Made by a program: the position numbers and the translations under genes
Assembly (NCBI GenBank): GCA_029935295.1
Contig: JAOZKP010000044.1
Location: forward strand, 1 to 13,977
Length of the DNA: 13,977 nt
Source: a bacterium
Lineage (GTDB): Bacteria > Desulfobacterota > Anaeroferrophillalia > Anaeroferrophillales > Tharpellaceae
Direction of reading: 5' to 3'
The notes under the pieces: model-generated
What the model saw: only the letters and a program-made list of their open reading frames with translations
Told to the model about the DNA's origin: nothing
The model's database searches: none
Shown: positions 6,306 through 13,977 of the stretch, in pieces
Numbering within the stretch: the first letter of the stretch is position 1
Layout: every line of letters starts with the position of its first letter

Positions 6306-6321
6306 AGGAACAATCATTGCT
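6306..6321 (+). promoter_or_regulatory. Sigma-54 (-24/-12) promoter of the dodecaheme cytochrome gene
   Basis: AGGAACAATCATTGCT matches TGGCACR-N4-TTGCW at all positions except the first T and the C after GG. GG and GC are 10 nt apart. The predicted start is near 6332, a leader of about 50 nt before the ATG at 6383. Confidence 0.75.
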
Positions 6322-6382
6322 ATCTACCCTTGAGGATAAATATTTAAAGATACAATTTTACCAAAAAAACGGGGAGAGAAAA

Positions 6383-7159
6383 ATGAAGAGATTGACATTA
6401 ATCTGTATAGCATTAACAATCAGCGCAAGCTTGATACTGACATTCACGCCTTGCAGCCTTGCTGCCGAACTCAGCAATGATGACTGTGTCAAGTGCCACA
6501 CTCAACCACCAGCTGACATTGCGGCCAACGGTGGAGCGCACAAAACTGAGGTAACCTGCATGGAGTGCCATGAGGGCCACCCTCCAACTGTCAGAGACAA
6601 TGTCCCTGCCTGCAGCAGCTGTCATAGCGGGAAAGCCCATTATGAGCTGCAAAACTGTCTCAGCTGCCACAACAATCCCCATACTCCTTTAATCCTGCAT
6701 CTGGCCAAGGATATTACCGGCCCCTGCTTGACCTGTCATCAAGAACAGGGTGTATTACTTCAGGAAAATAAAAGTTTTCATTCCAGTATGGCTTGTACCG
6801 CCTGCCATCAGGAACATGCCAAGATTCCTCCTTGCGTTAGCTGCCATGAACCTCACAGTGAAACCATGGTACAGGCAGACTGTTCCCAATGCCACCAGGC
6901 CCACAAACCCCTGGTCGTAGTCTACAACGACTCCACCCCCTCAGAAAGTTGCGGATCTTGCCATGACGAAGCCTTAAGCCAGCTGAACGCCAGCAAAACC
7001 AAACACCAAGCTCTCTTATGTGCTGCCTGTCATAAAGATACACACAAAATGGTACCATCATGTCAGAGTTGCCATGATGTTCCGCACTCAGCCGGGATGA
7101 TGAAAAAATTCCCGACCTGCGGAGAATGTCATAACACTGCTCATGATCTAAATTTATAG
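6383..7159 (+). CDS. Secreted dodecaheme c-type cytochrome
   Basis: This 258-residue precursor has a Sec signal peptide (cleavage near LAA-E, residue 28) and twelve CXXCH motifs starting at residues 35, 59, 77, 92, 115, 138, 151, 167, 190, 213, 227 and 246. That is about one heme per 19 mature residues, among the densest packings expected for such proteins. Many additional histidines (for example in HPP, NPH, EPH and QAH) can act as distal ligands. The frame is open upstream to a TTG at 6278, but GGGGAGAG immediately before the ATG at 6383 and the signal peptide fix the start there. A sigma-54 promoter lies about 50 nt upstream and a strong heptad-repeat hairpin follows the stop codon. It is probably a periplasmic or surface electron conductor or capacitor; partners are not visible. 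Confidence 0.92.
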   Translation: MKRLTLICIALTISASLILTFTPCSLAAELSNDDCVKCHTQPPADIAANGGAHKTEVTCMECHEGHPPTVRDNVPACSSCHSGKAHYELQNCLSCHNNPHTPLILHLAKDITGPCLTCHQEQGVLLQENKSFHSSMACTACHQEHAKIPPCVSCHEPHSETMVQADCSQCHQAHKPLVVVYNDSTPSESCGSCHDEALSQLNASKTKHQALLCAACHKDTHKMVPSCQSCHDVPHSAGMMKKFPTCGECHNTAHDLNL

Positions 7160-7164
7160 GATAT

Positions 7165-7224
7165 AAAGTTCAAAGTTCAGAGTTCAAGGTTCAAGGTTTT
7201 TACTTGAACTTTGAACTCTGAACC
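7165..7224 (+). repeat. Heptanucleotide repeat forming a 20-bp hairpin after the dodecaheme gene
   Basis: Five direct heptads (AAAGTTC, AAAGTTC, AGAGTTC, AAGGTTC, AAGGTTT; 7165-7199) are followed by inverted heptads TTGAACT, TTGAACT, CTGAACC (7204-7224). Positions 7175-7194 pair with 7204-7223 with a single G-U position in the RNA and a 9-nt loop. It starts 5 bp after the stop codon. There is no clean T-run after it, so it may stabilise the 3' end or attenuate rather than terminate; the kinase gene begins 41 bp further on. Confidence 0.8.
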
Positions 7225-7265
7225 TATCTTAAAATTAATTTAATTGCCGGGTATGTTACTCTTTT

Positions 7266-9170
7266 ATGAACACGCAATTTACAACAGACCATAGCGGCGA
7301 ACAACAGGTTCAGGATCTGCGCCATCTTTACCGCAGCGTCACTCGCATGGCCCGGGCTGATGTTGTCGACACCCTGTTAAACCATGTTGCTGAAGACATC
7401 ATCAACACTACTGACCTGGAACGTCTGGTGGTACTCTACTACGACCAACAGGACAAAAAGCTTGAAAGCCGCGTCAGTTACGGCTTTGACAAAGCTCAGG
7501 AAGTAAACGTCCCTTTCTCTCAGGTTAATGGCCTTTTAAAGAGAGCTTATGCTGACCGTGAACCACTGAATGTCATAAAACCAAAGCCTGATGAAAAGCT
7601 TATAAGCAACAGTTCGCAAAAAGATTCACTCCAGGTAAAGTGCGGAATTTTCAAAGATGACTTTCGTGACCGACAAAGGGATAAACGGCGACAGAATATT
7701 AATGTCTGTTATAAAGGGATTGACAGCAGCAATGCTCTCGACAACCTACTCAGCAACGAAAGGAGTTTCAAACACTACTCTATTCTCACTTATTACCAGC
7801 ACGATAAAACCATTGAATCTATAATAGGTGACGCCTCCGCTTTTCTGGTTGTCCCGATCTGTGATGATCATAATTTCTATGGCTACATACTGGCAAACAA
7901 ACCTGAGAGTGATGCTCCAGTCAGTTACGAAGAAGCCCGTATGGCAACCGCCATAGCCAACCACTCGGCAATGGCTATCGGCCGGGCTATGAAGCATCAC
8001 GACATGTTGATGCGGATAGCTAACCAGAATGAAGAATTATCCCGCCATTTAGAAGTAAATGAGGAACTTAAAAGTTTTTATGAGAGTATAATTCAAGGAT
8101 TGAGAATCGGCCTGATTACGGCTGATAAAGATCTAAAAATTACTCACTCAAATAATGCCGTCAACAGCCTTTTAGGCTACCCCTTAAAAAAACTGGCTGG
8201 AGTTCGACTGACAGACCTTTTTGATGCCAAAGAGGAGGAAATCCGGGGAATTTTCAGTGGTGGCGGCAAATGCATTGATCCAAAGACAGGGTACTTATCT
8301 GAATTTGAGCTGATCTGTGCCGATCAGACGAAACTTCCGACCGAAATATGTTTCTCAATCATCACCAACAAAGAAGGTGAGACTTCCGGCCTGAGCTGCA
8401 TGTTTATCGACATCACGCAGCGCAAAAAGATGGAAAAAAATCTGGCGCGGATGGATCGCCTTGCTTCTCTGGGCGAATTGGCTTCCGGTATCGCCCATGA
8501 AATAAGAAACCCTCTGGCCGGGATCGCTGCCGCCCTGCAGATAATCGGCAAAAATTTTTCCAAAAAAGATCCCGATCAGGAAATTTTCAATGAGGTTTTC
8601 AGTCAGGTAAAAAGGCTTGATGAGTTTATTAAAAACCTTCTCCGTTTTGCCAGGCCCAGCAACCCCAGGTTCGAAACCCTGACTATCAAAGATGTTATCG
8701 ATAATGCTCTTTTTCTGGTCTCCAACAAAATTTCCCAGAATAATATTACACTTACAGTTGATCACGGCGCGGACAAACAACCCCTGATTGAAGGCGATAA
8801 AGGATTGCTGCAACAAGTTTTGCTCAACATCATAATTAACGCACTTGATGCTACCAAAGATAACGGCAGCTTGGACATCCAAACCTGGTGGTCAAAAAAA
8901 TCCATCACAAAAACTTCAGAAACCGTATTCAGCACCACCAAACAACATATCTTAACTATTGCTATCAGTGATTCCGGACCGGGTATTGACAAGGCGAACC
9001 TGGAAGCAATCTTCAATCCCTTTTTCACCACCAAGAGCCTGGGTACCGGACTTGGACTGGCGATTGCACACCGCATCATCGAACAACACAATGGCAACCT
9101 CTCGGTAAAGAGCACGATCGGCAAAGGTGCAACCTTTACCATCACCTTGCCCCTGCTGCCACAAACTTGA
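7266..9170 (+). CDS. Cytosolic GAF-PAS sensor histidine kinase, NtrB-like
   Basis: This 634-residue kinase has no signal peptide or membrane segment. Domains in order: a GAF-like region (about 20-240) with an unusual hydrophilic insertion (about 105-175, containing C126 and C148), a coiled-coil-like linker (245-270), PAS (about 272-383), HisKA with phosphoacceptor H411 in GIAHEIRNPL, and HATPase with N box NIIINALDA (521-529), G1 DSGPGI (569-574), FNPFFTTK and G2 GTGLGL (593-598). All catalytic boxes are intact. It should phosphorylate an NtrC-type regulator; the obvious candidate is the protein at 4557-5966, separated from it only by the dodecaheme gene. A cytosolic sensor suggests an internal redox or metabolic cue rather than direct sensing of an external acceptor. 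No strong ribosome site precedes the ATG, and its transcription may depend on readthrough past the hairpin at 7165-7224. Confidence 0.93.
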   Translation: MNTQFTTDHSGEQQVQDLRHLYRSVTRMARADVVDTLLNHVAEDIINTTDLERLVVLYYDQQDKKLESRVSYGFDKAQEVNVPFSQVNGLLKRAYADREPLNVIKPKPDEKLISNSSQKDSLQVKCGIFKDDFRDRQRDKRRQNINVCYKGIDSSNALDNLLSNERSFKHYSILTYYQHDKTIESIIGDASAFLVVPICDDHNFYGYILANKPESDAPVSYEEARMATAIANHSAMAIGRAMKHHDMLMRIANQNEELSRHLEVNEELKSFYESIIQGLRIGLITADKDLKITHSNNAVNSLLGYPLKKLAGVRLTDLFDAKEEEIRGIFSGGGKCIDPKTGYLSEFELICADQTKLPTEICFSIITNKEGETSGLSCMFIDITQRKKMEKNLARMDRLASLGELASGIAHEIRNPLAGIAAALQIIGKNFSKKDPDQEIFNEVFSQVKRLDEFIKNLLRFARPSNPRFETLTIKDVIDNALFLVSNKISQNNITLTVDHGADKQPLIEGDKGLLQQVLLNIIINALDATKDNGSLDIQTWWSKKSITKTSETVFSTTKQHILTIAISDSGPGIDKANLEAIFNPFFTTKSLGTGLGLAIAHRIIEQHNGNLSVKSTIGKGATFTITLPLLPQT

Positions 9171-9228
9171 AAAAAATAAACTTAAAAAATATATCATTTT
9201 TCACAAAAACTTAAAGGATTCAAAAACC

Positions 9229-11778
9229 ATGAAAAAAATTTGCCGCCTGGCTATGTTGTTAATTACCGCGACACTCCTTATCAACCCATCTCTTTCGGTT
9301 TCTGCCAGCGAACATAAGTTGGTCGCAACCGGGCTTTCAGACAATGACAATTTCGGACATGCTGTTGCTATCGCCGCAGACTACGCTGTTGTCGGTGTTC
9401 CCGGAGACAACGATAAAGGTTCCGGCGCTGGAGCCGCTTTTATTTTTGCCCGCAACCAGGGCGGCAGTAACAATTGGGGTCAACTCAGCAAACTAACTGC
9501 CGGTGACGGTGCAAGTGAAGATGGTTTCGGCTGGGCCGTTGCTATTTCGGACGGTTACATTGCAATCGGCACCCCCGGAACTGATGATACAGGATCTAAT
9601 TCAGGATCGGTTTATATTTTTGCCGTCGACCAGAATGGTAGCTGGAACCAGGTTAAAAAAATAGTCGCTGACAAAAGTAACTCTAATGACGGTTTCGGCT
9701 CTGCAGTTGCTATCTCCGGCAACCGTATTGTTGTCGGTATGCCTGGAGACGACAGCGTGAGTACAGACGCTGGAAGCGCTTTTATCTTTGCCCGCAACCA
9801 GGGCGGCAACGACAATTGGGGCCCGGAAGCTAAAATCAGCGTCAACACTTTGTTCCATCTTGGGAATGCGGAGAAATTCGGTCTTGCAGTTGCCATTGAC
9901 GGTGACAATGTCGTAATCGGTGCTCCAGGCACTGACAGCAAAGGAATCGACTCCGGTCTGGCCTACCTTTTTAATCGCAACGAAGGCGGTGATAACAGCT
10001 GGGGGAAAGTGGCAGATCTGGACGCAAGTGACGGCGCTGCCTATTATGAGTTTGCCATATCGGTCAGCATATCCGGAGAATTTGTCACCGTGGGCAGCCC
10101 GAGTGACAACAATACCAAAGGGTCAAGTGCCGGCGCTGTCTTTATTTATCAAAAAGACAAAGGCGGAACAAACTCTTGGGGAGAACTTAAAAAGATTTTG
10201 AGCAATGATGGAATTGCACTCGACTATTTCGGCACATCTGTAAGTATTGCTGGAGATTACGCAGTCGTTGGCGCGCAGGGACAGGACACTTTGGGACCAC
10301 GGACTGCAAATGGTGCCGCCTATATCCTGGAACGCAACGAAGGCGGTGCTGATAACTGGGGAATTAAAGAAAAACTGACTGCCGGAGATGCGAAGAATTT
10401 CGATTTTTTCGGTGCGGCAGCCGCCATAAACAGTAATCGAGACACCCTTATCGGCGTCCCGGAAAAAGAGTTTCAAAACAGCAGAGGTGCCGCCTACCTG
10501 TTTGACAATGCCGCAAAACCGCCAATAGCAAGCGGTGTTTTCTTTCCGCATGTTGCCAATAGTAATGGTTGGGAAACCGAAATAGCTATAATAAACAGTT
10601 CAGACAAAGCAATTAGCGCCCAACTTATAAGTTACAGCGATAACGGCAGCCAGGTTGGAAACCCAATAACTATCACCCTGAGCCCGATGGCGCGCCGTCA
10701 GATTGCAGTCGGCACTGAATTGAGCACCCCTGATAAAATCGGATTTATTGTCTTTGCCAGCGATAGCAAAGATATTAGCGGTTACACCAAATTTTCACAT
10801 AACACTAACGGCTACAGGGTGGCAGTCCCGGCTGTAAGCAAAATCAACAGCGGTGAACTTTACATCCCCCACATCGCCAGCGGCGACGGCTGGTGGACCG
10901 GAATATCTCTGGTCAACACCACTACTGAAGAAAAGAGCCTGACTATTAGATTTGACAACCACACCACTAAAACCGTCACTATCGGCTCCGGCAGCCACAA
11001 GGCCTTCGCCATCGCCGAACTTTTCGGCAATGTTTCTCAAACTGAAATCGGCTCAGCCATAATCGCCAACGCCGACGGCATTGTTGGACTTGAACTTTTC
11101 GGGACTGTCGGCACAGCTCCGTTACAACTGAGTGGCATCCTTCTCAAAAATGAACTTGCGACAACAATCTACTACCCGCATATCGCCACTACCGGCGACT
11201 GGTGGACCGGCATCGTTGCTTACGACCCAGTTGCCGCCAATGACCATTTCACAGTAACCCCTTACGAGGAAGACGGCACCGCTTTAACTGCCATCAATGT
11301 ACCTATGACCGGCAAACAAAAATACATAGGTGATGCCAGTAAACTTGACCTCCCGGCCGCCACCGCCTGGTTCAAGGTTGAGGCCGAAAACGGGATTACG
11401 GGATTTGAACTTTTCGGCACTAAAAATCAGCTTGGGGGCTACACCGGGGTCGGCATCAGCACTGCAAATGGAGTATTCCCAAAAATTGATCAGCAGGGCT
11501 GGACCGGCATCGCTTTTGTCAACCCCACTGCCGGCAGTGCCAACGTAACATTAACGGCCCGGCGGGATAATGGCACTATTGTCGAATCAGGCACAATAAC
11601 CAAAAACCTTGCTCCGGGTGAAAAAGTAGTAAGCAATATCGCAGAACTGTTCCCTGACAGTGGCAACATCAATGAAGCCACCTTCATCACCTACTCAGCC
11701 CAAGCAGAAATCGTCGGATTTCAGATTAACGGTTCAGATGACAACCTCATGATTGATGCCCTGCCGGCCGGAAACTAA
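9229..11778 (+). CDS. Secreted FG-GAP beta-propeller protein with four C-terminal modules
   Basis: This 849-residue exported protein has a Sec signal peptide ending near VSASA (residue about 27). Residues about 36-430 hold seven FG-GAP-like repeats (DNFGHAVAIA...VGVPGDND, DGFGWAVAIS...IGTPGTDD, and so on; the fifth and seventh are degenerate), predicting a seven-bladed integrin-like propeller with Asp-rich, probably calcium-binding loops. Residues about 438-849 hold four modules of roughly 100 residues sharing FPHI/IPHI/YPHI, W-x-TGI and ELFG patterns. The mature chain contains no cysteine. The ATG at 9229 is preferred over 9127 because it gives a signal peptide and has AAAGGA upstream; 9127 also overlaps the kinase gene. 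It lies 58 bp downstream of the kinase, on the same strand, probably in one transcript. It may be a surface adhesin or matrix protein, but no function is shown. Confidence 0.85.
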   Translation: MKKICRLAMLLITATLLINPSLSVSASEHKLVATGLSDNDNFGHAVAIAADYAVVGVPGDNDKGSGAGAAFIFARNQGGSNNWGQLSKLTAGDGASEDGFGWAVAISDGYIAIGTPGTDDTGSNSGSVYIFAVDQNGSWNQVKKIVADKSNSNDGFGSAVAISGNRIVVGMPGDDSVSTDAGSAFIFARNQGGNDNWGPEAKISVNTLFHLGNAEKFGLAVAIDGDNVVIGAPGTDSKGIDSGLAYLFNRNEGGDNSWGKVADLDASDGAAYYEFAISVSISGEFVTVGSPSDNNTKGSSAGAVFIYQKDKGGTNSWGELKKILSNDGIALDYFGTSVSIAGDYAVVGAQGQDTLGPRTANGAAYILERNEGGADNWGIKEKLTAGDAKNFDFFGAAAAINSNRDTLIGVPEKEFQNSRGAAYLFDNAAKPPIASGVFFPHVANSNGWETEIAIINSSDKAISAQLISYSDNGSQVGNPITITLSPMARRQIAVGTELSTPDKIGFIVFASDSKDISGYTKFSHNTNGYRVAVPAVSKINSGELYIPHIASGDGWWTGISLVNTTTEEKSLTIRFDNHTTKTVTIGSGSHKAFAIAELFGNVSQTEIGSAIIANADGIVGLELFGTVGTAPLQLSGILLKNELATTIYYPHIATTGDWWTGIVAYDPVAANDHFTVTPYEEDGTALTAINVPMTGKQKYIGDASKLDLPAATAWFKVEAENGITGFELFGTKNQLGGYTGVGISTANGVFPKIDQQGWTGIAFVNPTAGSANVTLTARRDNGTIVESGTITKNLAPGEKVVSNIAELFPDSGNINEATFITYSAQAEIVGFQINGSDDNLMIDALPAGN

Positions 11779-11797
11779 AACTCAATAAAAAACAAAA

Positions 11798-11831
11798 AAA
11801 GGGCGGCATCCGTAACCGGATGCCGCCCTTT
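11798..11831. terminator. Bidirectional intrinsic terminator between FG-GAP gene and pnp
   Basis: A perfect 15-bp stem (11798-11812 with 11817-11831, GC-rich GGGCGGCATCCG core) with a 4-nt TAAC loop lies between two convergent genes. The minus strand runs into a long T-run (complement of 11794-11800), ideal for pnp; the plus side ends in TTTATAATTT, adequate for the FG-GAP transcript. Confidence 0.92.
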
Positions 11832-11832
11832 A

Positions 11833-11871
11833 TAATTTAAAACTTAAAGCCGAAACGTAATTTAAAACTTA
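11833..11871. repeat. 14-bp direct repeat next to the pnp stop codon
   Basis: TAATTTAAAACTTA occurs at 11833-11846 and again at 11858-11871, directly before the pnp stop codon as read on the plus strand. It may be a local duplication; no function is apparent. Confidence 0.6.
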
Positions 11872-13953
11872 CTATTTCTGCTCACGCATTGCTTCTTTGC
11901 GGGAGAGGCGGATTTTGCCTTGGCGATCGACTTCGATCACTTTGACCATAACCTCGTCACCCTCTTTCAGGTAATCACGAACTTCGCTGACACGCTCCTC
12001 AGCAATCTGGGAGACATGCAGCAGGCCGTCGGTGCCCGGGAAAATCTGGACAAACGCGCCGAAGTCCATAATCCGCTGAACCGTGCCGAGGTAAATTTTA
12101 CCGACTTCAGCTTCCTGGGTCAAATCGCGGATCAGAGCGATAGCTATTTCTGAAGCTTGACCGTCAACTGAGGCGATTTTAATTTCACCGCTGTCATCAA
12201 TATCAATCTTGGCTCCAGATTTTTCAGTAATCGCCCGGATATTTTTACCGCCAGGCCCGATTACGTCGCGAATTTTATCAGGATCAATCTTAATCGTCAT
12301 AATCCGCGGGGCATAGTCGGAAAGTTCAGCCCGCGGTGCGGTCAGTGACTCTTCCATCTTGCCTAAAATATGAAGACGGCCGGCCTTGGCCTGGGCCAAA
12401 GCTTTACCCATAATTTCACTGCTGATCCCGGTGATCTTGATATCCATCTGGATTGCAGTAATCCCGTCCTTAGTACCGGTAACCTTGAAATCCATATCAC
12501 CGACATGATCTTCGTCACCTAAGATATCACTTAAAACGATAAATTGATCACCTTCCTGCACCAGACCCATGGCGATACCTGCCACCGGTGCTTTAATCGG
12601 CACACCGGCATCCATCAGTGCGAGCGAGCCGCCGCAGACCGAAGCCATTGAGGATGAACCATTTGATTCAGTAATGTCGGAGACAATCCGAATGGTGTAA
12701 GGAAATTGATCTGCAGTCGGCAGAACCGCCTTCAGAGCCCGGCGAGCCAAAGTCCCATGTCCAATCTCGCGGCGGCCGGGGCCACGTAAGAAACGCGCTT
12801 CACCAACGCTGTAAGGCGGGAAATTATAGTGCAGCATAAAATCATTAAAGGTATTACCGCGCAGTGAGTCGATCCGCTGCTCGTCAACCGAAGTACCTAA
12901 TGTTGCAGTCACAATCGCCTGGGTTTCACCCCGGGTAAAAAGGGCTGAGCCATGGACACGCGGCAGGAGTGAAACCTCCGTGGCAATATCACGAACCTCA
13001 TCAACCTTGCGGCCGCCGATACGGGTGCCCGTGGTACTGATCTGGCGGCGGATGGCACTGCCTAAGAGATCTTCAAAGACCTCGCCGAGATCGTTGCCGG
13101 GAATCTCGGACTCTGCCAAACGCTCACGAATTTCATCTTTCAGGGCGCTGAAATAGTCCTGACGCTCAAGCTTGTCGGAGACCTTAATCCCCTCTTCGAA
13201 GCGATCGGCAAAATGCTCATTTACCAATGCTACCAGATCTTCGTTGAGAACCGGGGCTACGACTTCGCGTTTCTCCTGACCCACCTGACTGACCATATCG
13301 AGCTGGGCATCAATAAACGGCTGCGCCGCTTTATGACCAAGCTCCAAAGCATCAAGCATAACCTGCTCATCAACTTCATCGGCTCCGCCCTCAACCATAA
13401 CCACGGCTTCACGACTGCAGGCCATGATCACATCAAGTTCACTCTCATCAATCTGAGCAAAAGTCGGGTTGACAACCAGTTCACCGTCAACTCGAACCAC
13501 TCGGACTCCGGCAATCGGTCCGGCAAAAGGAATTTCAGAAATCATCAACGCGGCTGAAGCTCCGGTTAAGGCCAAAATTGCCGGATCGTTGACATTGTCA
13601 GTTGACATGACCGTCGCGATAATCTGGGTCTCGCAGGTAAAACCTTTCGGAAACAGCGGCCGCAGCGGCCGGTCAATTAATCGAGAAGTTAAGGTCTCAC
13701 GATCACTTAACCGCCCTTCACGCTTAAAAAAGCCTCCGGGAATTTTCCCGGCAGCATAAGTTTTTTCCTGATAATCAACCGTTAAAGGAAAGAAATCTAT
13801 CCCCTCACGGCCTTTACGAGCAGCAACTGCAGTCACCAAAACCATGGTGTCGCCTTTGCGTACCATTACCGCGCCATTTGCCTGTTTGGCAATTTTGCCG
13901 CTTTCAAAACTTACTTCACATTCCGCTACTTCTACTTTACAATACTTTTTCAT
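11872..13953 (-). CDS. pnp: Polyribonucleotide nucleotidyltransferase (PNPase)
   Basis: This 693-residue cytosolic 3'-5' phosphorolytic exoribonuclease degrades RNA to nucleoside diphosphates. The complete family layout is present: first RNase PH core (about 1-210, with FFKREGRLSD RNA-binding loop), helical linker, second RNase PH core (with GPGRREIGHG and the acidic active-site segment around DEDHVGDMDFK), KH domain (IRDVIGPGGKNIRAI) and S1 domain (GTVQRIMDFGAFVQIFPG to IRLSRK). The length is close to the usual 690-720. The ATG at 13953 has GGAG 5 nt upstream. Only 24 bases lie beyond it, so the customary rpsO neighbour cannot be checked. It is a core housekeeping gene unrelated to the cytochromes and marks the edge of the accessory block. 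Confidence 0.98.
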   Translation of the reverse strand: MKKYCKVEVAECEVSFESGKIAKQANGAVMVRKGDTMVLVTAVAARKGREGIDFFPLTVDYQEKTYAAGKIPGGFFKREGRLSDRETLTSRLIDRPLRPLFPKGFTCETQIIATVMSTDNVNDPAILALTGASAALMISEIPFAGPIAGVRVVRVDGELVVNPTFAQIDESELDVIMACSREAVVMVEGGADEVDEQVMLDALELGHKAAQPFIDAQLDMVSQVGQEKREVVAPVLNEDLVALVNEHFADRFEEGIKVSDKLERQDYFSALKDEIRERLAESEIPGNDLGEVFEDLLGSAIRRQISTTGTRIGGRKVDEVRDIATEVSLLPRVHGSALFTRGETQAIVTATLGTSVDEQRIDSLRGNTFNDFMLHYNFPPYSVGEARFLRGPGRREIGHGTLARRALKAVLPTADQFPYTIRIVSDITESNGSSSMASVCGGSLALMDAGVPIKAPVAGIAMGLVQEGDQFIVLSDILGDEDHVGDMDFKVTGTKDGITAIQMDIKITGISSEIMGKALAQAKAGRLHILGKMEESLTAPRAELSDYAPRIMTIKIDPDKIRDVIGPGGKNIRAITEKSGAKIDIDDSGEIKIASVDGQASEIAIALIRDLTQEAEVGKIYLGTVQRIMDFGAFVQIFPGTDGLLHVSQIAEERVSEVRDYLKEGDEVMVKVIEVDRQGKIRLSRKEAMREQK

Positions 13954-13977
13954 CTCTTCTCCACTTCTCTTTTCCGC

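Larger units (their letters stand above)
5967..6382. other. 416-bp divergent regulatory region between regulator and dodecaheme genes
   Basis: No gene is supported. The region holds the regulator ribosome site (GGAGG), repeated ACTGTT hexamers (5992, 6000, 6039), a weak minus-strand sigma-54-like element (6067-6082), a CCTGT-AAA-ACAGG inverted repeat (6095-6107), the TGGGT-N6-CCCCA site (6148-6163) overlapped by ACCC-GATT-GGGT (6141-6152), a plus-strand sigma-54 element (6306-6321), and a GGGGAGAG ribosome site for the dodecaheme gene. Confidence 0.7.

Noticed and set aside
6278..6382. N-terminal extension of the dodecaheme cytochrome from a TTG at 6278
   Set aside because: It overlaps the sigma-54 promoter, has no ribosome site, and would bury the signal peptide; the ATG at 6383 has GGGGAGAG before it.
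7165..7224. CRISPR-like array
   Set aside because: Units are contiguous 7-mers with no spacers, and the second half is inverted; it is a heptad hairpin.
8355..8882. 175-codon minus-strand frame inside the kinase gene
   Set aside because: It lies wholly opposite the conserved HisKA/HATPase coding region and is a shadow frame.
9127..9228. Start of the FG-GAP protein at 9127
   Set aside because: It overlaps the kinase 3' end and places 34 non-signal residues before a normal signal peptide at 9229.

Overview
The window looks like a chromosomal segment from a metal- or electrode-respiring Desulfuromonadota-type bacterium (former Deltaproteobacteria). The basis is four multiheme c-type cytochromes with 34 CXXCH motifs plus two widened variants, an NHL-propeller lipoprotein, a sigma-54 activator, a soluble histidine kinase, and a housekeeping pnp gene at the right edge. 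The taxonomic call is inference from gene content.

Layout. Left block, minus strand, in transcription order: a tetraheme secreted cytochrome (2704-2024) resembling small nanowire-type subunits, an intrinsic terminator, an NHL beta-propeller lipoprotein (1890-781), and a pentaheme cytochrome lipoprotein (717-121) that seems to lack a standard start codon. Middle, minus strand: an NtrC-family response regulator (5966-4557) followed 21 bp later by a large cytochrome with 13 CXXCH motifs plus terminal CX4CH and CX3CH motifs (4535-3171). Plus strand, divergent from the regulator: a dodecaheme cytochrome (6383-7159), a cytosolic GAF-PAS histidine kinase (7266-9170), and a secreted 849-residue FG-GAP propeller protein (9229-11778). 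This run converges on pnp (13953-11872) at a strong bidirectional terminator.

Regulation. This is the most interesting part. The two intergenic regions of about 400-470 bp (2705-3170 and 5967-6382) share one architecture: a sigma-54 -24/-12 element facing a cytochrome gene and, 140-170 bp upstream of it, inverted repeats of the form TGGGK-N6-CCCCA. The response regulator has a full sigma-54 activation domain, and the kinase is an NtrB-like soluble enzyme on the other side of the dodecaheme gene. The simplest model is a self-contained two-component sigma-54 regulon: the kinase senses a cytoplasmic signal, the regulator binds the inverted repeats, and it switches on the tetraheme/NHL/pentaheme block and the dodecaheme gene, and perhaps itself. 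A terminator behind the tetraheme gene would favour excess of that subunit over the two lipoproteins. The pairing, the operator assignment and the nanowire role are inferences. No outer-membrane porin or quinol oxidase is encoded here, so any transmembrane electron route must use partners from elsewhere.
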